Assembly (NCBI GenBank): GCA_028753945.1
Contig: JAPNXP010000002.1
Span: 14,136,001 to 14,200,000, forward strand
Reading direction: 5' to 3'
DNA from: Hexactinellida sp. DTS-2022
Lineage: Eukaryota; Porifera; Hexactinellida
DNA length: 64,000 nucleotides
The notes beneath the pieces were generated by a model. That model was given only the letters and a program-made list of their open reading frames with translations. It was not told the DNA's origin and searched no databases. Of the stretch, positions 50,587 to 64,000 are shown piece by piece. Position numbers and translations under genes: made by a program. The first letter of the stretch is position 1; each line of letters starts with the position of its first letter.

Positions 50587-50885
50587 TAGATTCAAAACTC
50601 TTCTAAATTATACTTATTTAGTGGCGTACAGTTGCAAAATGCCGCCCCCGTCCAGGCTTGGGATAATATTTAGCTGCAGTCTTTTCTCTAAAAAAGAGAG
50701 AGAGCCTCAGGTGGACTATTAGAGAATATAGAAATAATGTCGCACTTAAGGCTAAAATTTCCCGGCCTCTAGAATTATTCGATTGGTAATTGTAAATGTT
50801 ATTTATTTAGTTTAATGTATTAGCTATTATTTACAAAAAAAGCTAATCTCTAGCTCTCATGGTATTCTTATAGCTTCCTATATAT

Positions 50886-51213
50886 CAGGGTTCCGCAAAC
50901 TAGTTGTTTCAGGCCGCATGCGGCCTGAAACAACCTTATGTGTGGCCTGAGAGCCCAATGGAAATTGTATCATGTGTGGCCTGAGAGACATTTCTAATTT
51001 TAATCTGGCCTGTACACATATACACACTGATTAATGTACTACTAAACAGTAAAGTTTATGCACTTTTTCTTAGAAATTAGTATAGTTCAAGTATTACAAC
51101 AACATAATAGTTTTGTTATAAATTTCGAAAAATTTCTCGATATTGTTTGCGGCCTGAGGAAAATCATGTTAAGATTATGTGGCCTGATATAAAATACAGT
51201 TTGCAGAACCCTG
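50886..51213. mobile_element. hAT MITE (CAGGGTTCCGCAAACT), copy 2
   Basis: Same family as the copy 390 bp upstream but inverted; 328 bp. Ends CAGGGTTCCGCAAACTAG and TTGCAGAACCCTG. Flanks CTATATAT and GTATACAT are only an imperfect duplication, so it may be older. The pair could fold into a long hairpin with copy 1. Confidence 0.85.
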
Positions 51214-51386
51214 GTATACATCCTTAGTATTTACGTAGGGGCAATTTTTTTTTGTATAAACTATAAACTAAATTACGAAACACCAATGGTAATATACAGT
51301 GTACTCTCGTTAAAAACCCCCCACGGTACGCAACTGTGCATCCATAACTAATTAACTAGCATCAATAGCTAGCAAGCGGAGACTAT

Positions 51387-54300
51387 ATGCCTGTTAAGAG
51401 AGGCGTTGCAGCCAATAGACAAGCGCCTGTCGCCCAGAGAGGGAAGCCCGCGTCCCGCCCCGCCGTACCGGCCGCCGCTCCCGGGGCCAGAGGGACGGGA
51501 AAGCGTCCCTCTGGCTCCGTATCCTCCCGCGGGGCCGCCGGCCCGGGCAGGGGCGGAACTCGACCCGTGGCGGGGACGCAGCCCAAAGGCGCCCCTGCCA
51601 CTCAGAAGGCAGAAGCTGCCAGTGAGCAACAGACAAAGCAGCAACAGCCCACGCAACAAGATGTCATGGCTACACGCATACAGTCATTTGTGAGAGCATA
51701 CCTTTCCCGGTAACTACTGTTGTAATTAGTTTCCAACTAATGGATTAAAAATACATTCTACAGTGAACTCCCGTTATAACGAAGTCGGATATAACGAAGG
51801 AATTTACATGTCCCAAGCACTTTGTTATAACGAGAGTTACTGTATATTATACCATTATACTTTCATATTCCAACGTAAATTAAAACCTACGCTATAACAT
51901 GATGCATAAGCAGGATATCAAATATGAATACATCTCTACTATATTGCTAAGTGCTAACTATATCCAATATGGATACATCTCTAGTACAGTGGATGCCGGT
52001 TATAAGCACATCGCCGGGTACAGCATATAAAGTGCTTATAACCGGCATAAATTATAAAGGGGTATATAGCAACCGTTTTCCAACATAGTGTTCTTATATC
52101 CGATATCTACTGTATATTGCTATTAATTAAGTATATCCAATATGGATACAATACAATACTGCTGCCCTGTAGGAGACGGGTGGTGCGGCTGAGAGAGCAG
52201 CAGCGGGAGTACGACCAGCTGATGGACAGCCTGCAGCAGGAGGCCTTCCTGCAGCTGGTGCGGCTGGAGCGAGAGGCGGCGGAGCGACAGGCCGAGAGGG
52301 AGGGCAGGGAGCGGCGCCGCAAGCAGGAGATTCTCCGCAGGAAGAAGCGAATGCTAGAAGCCGCGTTCGAGGGAGATAGCGACGAGATTAAGAACGTTAG
52401 CATTGTTATACGGTATGTGGGCTATGTAGTTAGTGTTCGCAATTAGATCCTGAGTGAGGCCAGAGAGCAGTGCCTCTCGGAGGACGGGACAGCAGAGCCG
52501 CACCTGCTGCGGCGAGTGGCGCTCTCGCTGGTGGAGTGCGCCGACGCAAACGGGAACTCTCCTCTGTCCGAGGCGGCAGCCGGCGGGGCTGTCGGCGCAG
52601 TGGCGCTGCTGCTGGAGCTGGGGGCCGACCCGAACACCGTGGGGCAGTATGGGCGCACTCCGCTGTACAGGTTAGCCATAAGCTTGTTATTCATAGTACA
52701 GTGGCATTAGTTACTCTCAATTCTAGTAATCCATGGTATCTGTTAATTGCTTTTTATTCATCTATGTTTTGAGTTGGTTTTAGGTTACTCACAATTACAG
52801 TGCAACCTCTATGCGGGGAATTCTGGTCCATATTCGTTCATTTCCATACAAATGAAACCTCTATTAGCGGGGAAGTGGGGATGGGGGACCTTAATTTTCA
52901 AGGAGTTATTATCCCCATACAAAATGACCTCCATAAATGGGGGAATGGGCAAATCCTAACAAAATACTGTTGAAAATGCAGAAAATTATACTGCATTTGA
53001 CAGCATTTCTAATAGATCTACTCTGAAGTTCTACAGAACAAATATTTTCGATGACTACTCTAAAGTTTGTCAACAAATCGTCGACTGTAGAATGCTTACA
53101 TATCAGCATTTAATTAAACTGTTAGAATATACAAATAGTAACTAGTAAATACCTTAATGGGGGTGTTGTCTGTATATACACTCCAACCTCCCTTATCCGG
53201 GCACTGTGTTCCGGAGGGTGCCCGTAACTCGGAATTTGCTCGAATCTGAGAAATACAATGACTGGTACACATGCAATTCCAAAGTGTCTAATTCATATTT
53301 TCTAAATTCATTAAAAATTTAAACTGACGTTTTTAACGGGTTGTGGATAATTTAAGATATGTATCTGGTATATAACTTTGTCATTAAACTCCATTATTGA
53401 TTAAATGAATACATATTTAGTTTGTCTTTACACCAAAAGGGTGCCTGGATCTGGGAGGTGAGTGTATTGTATAATGCGACCATATGTAGTGGTTATCCAA
53501 TTGAAAATTATAACCGGGGAATGGGGGGCAAATCAAATTTTGCCCGTTCCATGCTCCCCCACGTATAGAGGTTGCACTGTATCAAGTATTATTACAGTCG
53601 AAATCGGGTTTTTTGCCACGGGTTTTTTTGCCTCCTTGCTTCTCCTTGTTTCTTCATAACCTCATAGCACTGTATAATGTTAAATACGGGTTTTTTTGCG
53701 TATCGGGTTTTTTTGCCTCTTTTTCCATGCATTTAGGGGGGCAAAAAACCCCGATTTCGACTGTACTATTAATTGACAATTATTATAATACTACTCATAT
53801 AGTACCTTGTTTGGAGGGACAGAAAACTCTTTGTATTGCGAGAAATATCTGCATTTTCTTATTTACAAGTACATTAGACTCGTTAATTACCAATACGAAC
53901 ATCAGGGAACCGTCTAACTTAGATTGTATTATCCAGGATTTCGTATTAACCGGATTATTAGCATGCATTTGCAAAGGTTAGGAGAATTATGCAACAGATG
54001 ATGGTACAATTGTTGCAGTTTAAAAAGTTATTTGTATTCATGAATAGCATGTAATGTCAGATGCTGCGAAACAATTAAATGCAACTAATTTGATGTTAAC
54101 ATTAGCTAAGAGATGTTTTATTCTGAATGAGCCAGGCCATAAATAATTGCAACAAAATGTTATTCAATCAATAAGAGCTTATAGATTATTTATTAGTCGT
54201 CATTTAGAAAGTGCAATACCAAATTTTTGTGGGTATTGAAATCACTATTTCTTAATATTAACATACTTTTCTAAGTATAATAATGAAATTAATGATTCCA

Positions 54301-56577
54301 TTGTTCTATAACCACTCGAATTCTAATGTGTTCTACGTAATACTAAACATGCTTGATCTTTTGAAGTAATTACCATATCCTGACCAAATCATGTCCTAAT
54401 CAGACACTGCTTAATTATTTTTATAAACATATGAAATTATAATTTATTCAAATTAAGCTGAGGTGTATAACAGCATTTCCACTATTAGTTCCAATTTATA
54501 CATGCTAATTCGACTCCTACGCATATTCACTTATGAAAGGAATTCTTCAAAGAGCCATTTGTATCCATTAATAAATTAACCAAAATCATTAGATAGAAAT
54601 TAATAATTTAAATTGTTATATCCAATTGCTAGTCACTCTCTCCATTTTAACTTTTCATAAAAGTTTGTCTGTTAGCTCTTTTCAATCCCAAACGCTAGGA
54701 GTCAACTGTTCAGCAAATTGTATTGATTTGAATTAAATAATTAAGATTGAACTTATATCTATTGTTAGAATCTGCGTTTTACGGTTGAAAATGGTTGGGA
54801 ATTCGTGATTAAGGGAGTAATTAATTTATATTGCATTGTTTGTAAATCTTAGTTAATTCTCAATAGCTTACACTTGGTCACAAGCTACTGGTCTATCTAT
54901 CCTAGGTCCGCGTTTGCCGGTCACCAGGCCGCGTGCGAGTGCCTGCTCGGACAGGGCGCCGACCCGCGGGTGTACGCGGAGGACGGAGCTCTCCCGCAGC
55001 ACATCGCGTCCAACGAGGAGCTGGGTCTCTTCCTGTCCGAGTGGGACCTCAAGGAGACCGAGAGGCTGCTGGGCGCCCTCTCGGAGCGGGAGGCGGAGAG
55101 GAGGGCGATAGAGGCAACTCACGAGCAGGAAGAGAAGGATATTATGCTTAAAGGTAGATTCGGGAAAGTATTGGTATTTATATAGCAAAGGATTCCAAAT
55201 TTTCCAAAAATTATGCTCCAAAGGAGCGTCTCGCCTGGATAATTCCTTGGTCTAGGCTATACCATGGATAACATTTATTAACACTGGTGTTTGTAGTCAC
55301 TCCAATGTTTCCATACAGTTATAGATGTGTTGTAAATAAATAATAATATTTGCCCTACCTTGTACTCATATTCTCATATTATGACAAATGTCTGACTGTA
55401 TGTTGCAGGCATCGAGGAGCTGGAGAAGGAGTACAACGCGCGACAGCTGACGCTAACGAAAGCGCACGAGGAGCTGCAGAAGCGCATCTGCGAGCACGAC
55501 ACGCTCCTGGCGGAGGGACACGACCGGACAGACCTGACCCTCCCGGCGATACAGGAGGCCGAGGGAGAGCTGGAGATGGCGAGGCTGCACTCAGAGGAAT
55601 CTGCTCAGAGACTGCAGGCCGCCAGGATGGACCTCAGGGAGAGGGTGGAGGTGGAGGAAGGAAGTTAGTGTGTTAATAGTACATACGCTATAGTTAATAC
55701 GTATATCATGCATCTGTTGATACCCGAACGAGAAATGGTGAATTTCCAAATGGGCCAAATTCGATTAACCAATTTAAGGAATTCATTTGACAAAATTTGT
55801 TTACATCCTCGCTTGGCCCTTTGGTGAAATTTATTTTAACTCCAATTCACAATATATTAGTAGAACTGCTATAACATGATGAATGGGAGAATTGTGTTTA
55901 CTCTTAGCGTTTCAATTACCGGTGTACATGTCTTGCGTTTATAGTCATATTCCTCAATAATACTCATTTGTAAACGACGTAGCTTATGGTGAATCTCTTT
56001 GTTTTTACCTCAAGTACTTAACTAAAGTTAATGTATATTTAATTATGAATGTCTAGGAGGGGCTGGCGTGGGTGTGAAAGCGAATATCCGCGAGTTAGAC
56101 GAGATCCTAATGCGAGATGTCGGCAACAAGATCGGAGATAGCGGGAAATGGCCTCTCATCATCGACCCCTCTGGACAGGTCTCTATCTTCCTAAAGTACA
56201 GAGACACCAACTACATCGACATGTTCATTCCTTCGCACACACAAGTCGACACGGTCCGGATGGCTCTCCTCGGAGCCATTAGGTTCGGGAAAATGCTAGT
56301 CATAGACATGCGTGACGTAGACATGTGGTACCAGGTAGCCGTCATGTTCGAACAGGTGCAGCCCGATCTCTTGGCGTCCCTCCTCTCTCGCGAAATCTTA
56401 CAGCAGGAGAGGTACATGTCCCTGGTTAAGCCAGAGGATGGAGAGGAGTATCAGAAAGTTAACTTCATGCACGGACGGGTGCACAAGTTCAGTATCGCTG
56501 TTCTAACCAAGATAGCTTATCCGCCCGATGCTCTGCTGGACATACTCTATCCAATCTCTATTGTACTCCCGCAGTGA
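51387..56577 (+). CDS. IQANK1: IQ motif and ankyrin repeat protein (IQANK1 type), six exons
   Basis: Exons 51387-51709, 52173-52395, 52447-52670, 54906-55153, 55409-55663 and 56057-56577 join in frame to 597 codons plus stop (1794 nt); every intron is GT-AG (463, 51, 2235, 255, 393 bp). Residues 1-92 are Pro/Ala/Arg-rich. An IQ motif (ATRIQSFVRAYLSRR, about 93-115) would bind calmodulin or a light chain. Then come a coiled coil (REYDQLMDSLQQEAF and on), two to three ankyrin repeats (about 195-300: GNSPLSEAAAGGAVGAVALL; GRTPLYRSAFAGHQ), a second coiled coil (about 300-425) and a conserved C-terminal domain (LDEILMRDVGNKIG; WPLIIDPSGQ; FLKYRDTNYIDMF) shared with IQANK1 and related to dynein-head regions. 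Function unknown; relatives are cilia- or testis-associated. GC-rich exons, AT-rich introns. Confidence 0.8.
51761..51842. mobile_element. pogo-like MITE E1, 82 bp, in IQANK1 intron 1
   Basis: CAGTGAACTCCCGTTATAAC at the left and TTATAACGAGAGTTACTG at the right; TA on both sides. Sister of the element at 587-715. Confidence 0.9.
51987..52112. mobile_element. pogo-like MITE (GGATGCCGGTTATAA), in IQANK1 intron 1
   Basis: CAGTGGATGCCGGTTATAA at the left, TTATATCCGATATCTACTG at the right, TA flanks; 126 bp. Sister of 41602-41731. Confidence 0.85.
52798..53579. mobile_element. pogo-like MITE, large, in IQANK1 intron 3
   Basis: CAGTGCAACCTCTATGCGGG at the left and CGTATAGAGGTTGCACTG at the right between TA dinucleotides. 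782 bp including a second nested element (53179-53464). Interior repeats of GGGGAAT-type and CCATACAAATGAAACC. Confidence 0.85.
53179..53464. mobile_element. Nested TA-flanked MITE (CACTCCAACCTCCC)
   Basis: CACTCCAACCTCCCTTATCC at the left; complement GATCTGGGAGGTGAGTG at the right; TA on both sides. 286 bp, inserted in the previous element. Confidence 0.8.
53595..53763. mobile_element. pogo-like MITE (CAGTCGAAATCGGG), in IQANK1 intron 3
   Basis: CAGTCGAAATCGGGTTTTTT at the left, CCCCGATTTCGACTG at the right, TA flanks; 169 bp. The interior repeats GGGTTTTTTTGCC three times. It starts 16 bases after the end of the preceding MITE. Confidence 0.9.
55190..55260. repeat. Fragment of the GATTCCAAATTTT / GGAGCGTCTCGC family
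   Basis: GGATTCCAAATTTTCCAAAA and GGAGCGTCTCGCCTGGATAA occur here and, in similar spacing, at 26286-26360. It lies in IQANK1 intron 4. Ends unclear. Confidence 0.5.
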
Positions 56578-61408
<4,831 letters not shown>

Positions 61409-61864
61409 GTTAGTTGGCGCTATACTAATTAGTAAACTAATAGTGCTGTTGTATAATTGTGCGTAGAACATGTTAGTTTTTCAATAAAATTTATGGTTTG
61501 TTTTTTAATATAAGAACTATGATTAATTAGACACAGCTACCTCCTGGCTGTTAGTTAATTTTATCTTATATGTAGTTCCCTTCTGCAAACATTAATTAGT
61601 TCCATAAAGCTAGGTTTTGTTTATTCTCTGCAAAGTTAAGTTAATTATTTTTTTGAAAGTTGTTATCATTAAATAATTATTCCTAGGCTGAATGGCGATT
61701 CATAGCGTTATCTCTGCTAATAAGAAATTGGTAGAAATATATATTGTAAACTCAAAGAATAACATATGGCACCAATACACGATGATCCTATTGGACGCTA
61801 TTTATTATTTTATCTAGTCCCTCAGACTTTATCCATGGTTAAATATTGGTATGAATAACAATAT

Positions 61865-62018
61865 ACAGTAAAACCTCCAAAATATGAACACTTTTCTCGG
61901 TCCCAAATTTCCCCATTGATTTAGACACACGTTATGATAAATCATGAAAAGTGAACACCTCTCAAAAGTGAACGTTTTGGCTGGTCCCCAGGGTGTTCAC
62001 TTTCTAAAGGTTTAACTG
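61865..62018. mobile_element. pogo-like MITE (CAGTAAAACCTCCAAAATATG)
   Basis: CAGTAAAACCTCCAAAATAT at the left and CTTTCTAAAGGTTTAACTG at the right; TA at the left, AC at the right (a decayed TA). The interior repeats GTGTTCACTTT and AGTGAACACC. Confidence 0.75.
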
Positions 62019-62624
62019 ACACGTTTTGTTGTTGTGAGGTAATTATTAGAAACAGCCTCCAAAAACAATGTTAACTTATCATAATGAATAACAAGATTTA
62101 TTATCCAGGTCGCAGTGCATATATTGCACCAGTTGTCATGTGTACTACAATGCAAGCTGTAGGCATGCGTGGAGATTTTTCACAAGAGTTTGCCAAATCT
62201 ATTGCATATTTAACTGGCTATCATATTTTTATTGTTATTTGAAACATAGTATAGTAGTTACCTAATTTTGTTTAACTAATAAAAATTATAAAATATAATA
62301 GTAGTTTACCTAATTTTGTTACCTCATCGAGTTGATTGTATTATTTAGCAAACATATCATAAGTAACTTATGGCAAATATAGACTAAGCATGAGTCGAAC
62401 TCTGCTATAAGCCATGCTAAACAGAGTTGTTTATAGCCACGTCATGCAATTAATGGGTTAACTGGGATGTTGATAGGCAACTAGCCACTGATATCGAGGG
62501 TATGCTATACTATCATGCATCATGGAAGTACATTGAATACTGGAGAGTGTTGTCTATGATTCTATGTAATATACTATTTGATCTCACACATCACAAATAT
62601 TGACTAGTGATCTGTTTCGTTAAT

Positions 62625-62791
62625 CAGGGCCAGACTTAAGGCAGGGAAAACGGGGCATTTGCCTCGGGGCCCCCACAAATAAGGGCCCCCACATACTACA
62701 GAGTAAGCACCTTCAAAAACAGGATGTTGGAATTTCAGGGCCCCCATAGATTGATTGCCCCGGAGCCCCCACAGATATAAATCCGGCCCTG
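62625..62791. mobile_element. hAT MITE with perfect 8-bp duplication
   Basis: CAGGGCCAGACTTAAGG at the left and AAATCCGGCCCTG at the right, flanked by TCGTTAAT at 62617-62624 and 62792-62799. 167 bp with several GGGCCCCCA runs. Confidence 0.92.
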
Positions 62792-64000
62792 TCGTTAATG
62801 TTAAGGAATTATACCGATTAATAGATACCAGAGAAACAGATCCTATCGGTTTATAATTGTCTTCTTAGCGTAAGATTTAATCTAGCCGCTATTTATTTAT
62901 TTAATTCCATTATGAGCAAACTAGAACAAGAAATTCATACATAAAGTATATACCAATTGGGAAATATTTTAACTAAAATAGGATTTGAATATATTATACA
63001 GAAGTCATATTCTTACTATACACGTGATTATAAGATAATGTTATTGACGTGGGCTCAGTTGCAATTGTTCGAGAGAATGTTTTATTATTGAAAATTTACA
63101 GAGAAAACATCATAGAATAATGATTTGAGATGCTCTAATTCGTCTAGATTACGGTAATAAATACACACTACATTAATCTTAGCATTTTACTGTGCCGACT
63201 ACCACATAGTGGGCTAGTATTGAAATTACTTCCTTTATTATTATTATTATTATTTATTTACAACATTCAGTATCATATAATACGATAAATGAAACCTAAT
63301 GGATTTTTAATGGCCATTATTATGCCAATAGTAAGACACTAACCTACCGACAGTACTTTCACCTCTGAAACATTAATTAATTATTTATAACATACTAATT
63401 TCTAATTTAATGTAAAATCACTAATCTTATGACTCTGTGTTGCGCTAATTATCAAAACTAACTATCGCATGAGTATAATTGAAATCTTAGAGTTTGCCTT
63501 GTGGGGAATCTGAATGTGATTCAATTAAAACTAATCTGTAATTAATTAGATTGATGTTCATTCTTAATTTTCAAATTTTTAATGTCACATAAAATCTTTA
63601 TGTTCAGATTTAAGCAAATTTGAAGAAATACTACTAACTAGTGTAAATATTTACAAGTTGAAGTTAGCTATTAGCCTATTTCCCAAATTTAGTTTCAAAT
63701 GACAATTTACAAACAGTACTCAGTAGTCTCCGCTTAATCGGTTCGACGTTTCACGGGATTTACAGAGAATATATTTTGGCTTGTTTTATATTCGGTAAAT
63801 TGGGTTCAACTACCCTCGGAACAATGTTATGTATTCGAGTATAATTCTATTTGTTTCCAGACCAATTGACTAAGTAATTTAGACATATTGACTTATTTGA
63901 TGATCTTAATTACATTTGATGCACTACAAATCCAATACTATATCTACGTATGGGTTTCGGCTACCCACACAGCCTTATTGGCTTATGATTATTTTAATTG

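Larger units (their letters stand above)
61409..64000. other. Rest of the window: IDI1 intron 2 or beyond, no exon recognised
   Basis: AT-rich. It contains two MITEs (61865-62018 and 62625-62791), a (TTA)n tract near 63236-63255 and a pogo-like left end at about 63720-63770 (CAGTAGTCTCCGCTTAATCG). A Cys-rich open stretch after an acceptor-like AG at 62108 does not match IDI1. Confidence 0.4.

Noticed and set aside
62108-62245. Possible IDI1 exon 3 or zinc-finger stretch after an acceptor-like AG
   Set aside because: The phase-correct reading (QCIYCTSCHVYYNASC) has no similarity to the IDI1 C-terminus and soon becomes ordinary AT-rich sequence.

Overview
The window is nuclear DNA of an animal. 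The protein genes are clear metazoan orthologues: atypical PKC with PB1, pseudosubstrate, C1 and kinase; filamin; SCAF4/8; CEP19; an IQANK1-type protein; and a discoidin-receptor-like protein. They sit in AT-rich, repeat-filled intergenic DNA. Introns are GT-AG but few: of 16 protein genes, 12 read as one open exon and only four (AGA, DAP3, IQANK1, IDI1) show introns. Intron-poor, early-branching animal genes would fit, but the sequence alone does not name the species.

Layout. 1-3.4 kb is repeat territory with two PHD-finger fragments, a minisatellite and a 967-bp foldback element. 3.4-6.3 kb holds NOP53 and PSMD3 in tandem, 185 bp apart. 6.3-14 kb holds AGA (three exons) inside a pile of nested transposons. 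14-21 kb holds aPKC, a probable mitochondrial orphan, an orphan seven-helix membrane protein and peroxiredoxin-5. 21.8-26 kb holds a kinase-less DDR-like receptor and DAP3/MRPS29. 26-29 kb is transposon debris. 29-39 kb holds SCAF4/8, a membrane-anchored dephospho-CoA kinase, a DHRS7-type reductase, CEP19 and QDPR. 39-43 kb is repeats. Then come the C9orf78/TLS1 homologue (43.4 kb), a short filamin on the minus strand (46-49 kb), IQANK1 in six exons (51.4-56.6 kb) and the first two exons of IDI1 (58.6-61.4 kb), which runs off or resumes beyond the window.

The genes are mostly housekeeping: proteasome lid, ribosome biogenesis, mitoribosome, CoA, isoprenoid and biopterin metabolism, transcription termination, splicing. 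A cytoskeletal, polarity and ciliary set accompanies them (aPKC, filamin, CEP19). They do not form a pathway. Two gene classes differ in base use: NOP53, PSMD3, aPKC, SCAF and IQANK1 exons are very GC-rich, whereas AGA, the two orphans and filamin have AT-rich codons.

The intergenic and intronic DNA carries about 25 short non-autonomous DNA transposons, many still with terminal inverted repeats and target duplications: pogo-like (CAGT ends, TA), hAT-like (8-bp duplications), a CAGGG-ended group with 7-bp duplications, foldback elements, and a family built from GC-rich palindromes with three-base loops. The most interesting items are the receptor with three YxxM motifs and no kinase, the triloop-palindrome elements, the foldback element with repeat-array ends, and the orphan membrane protein.
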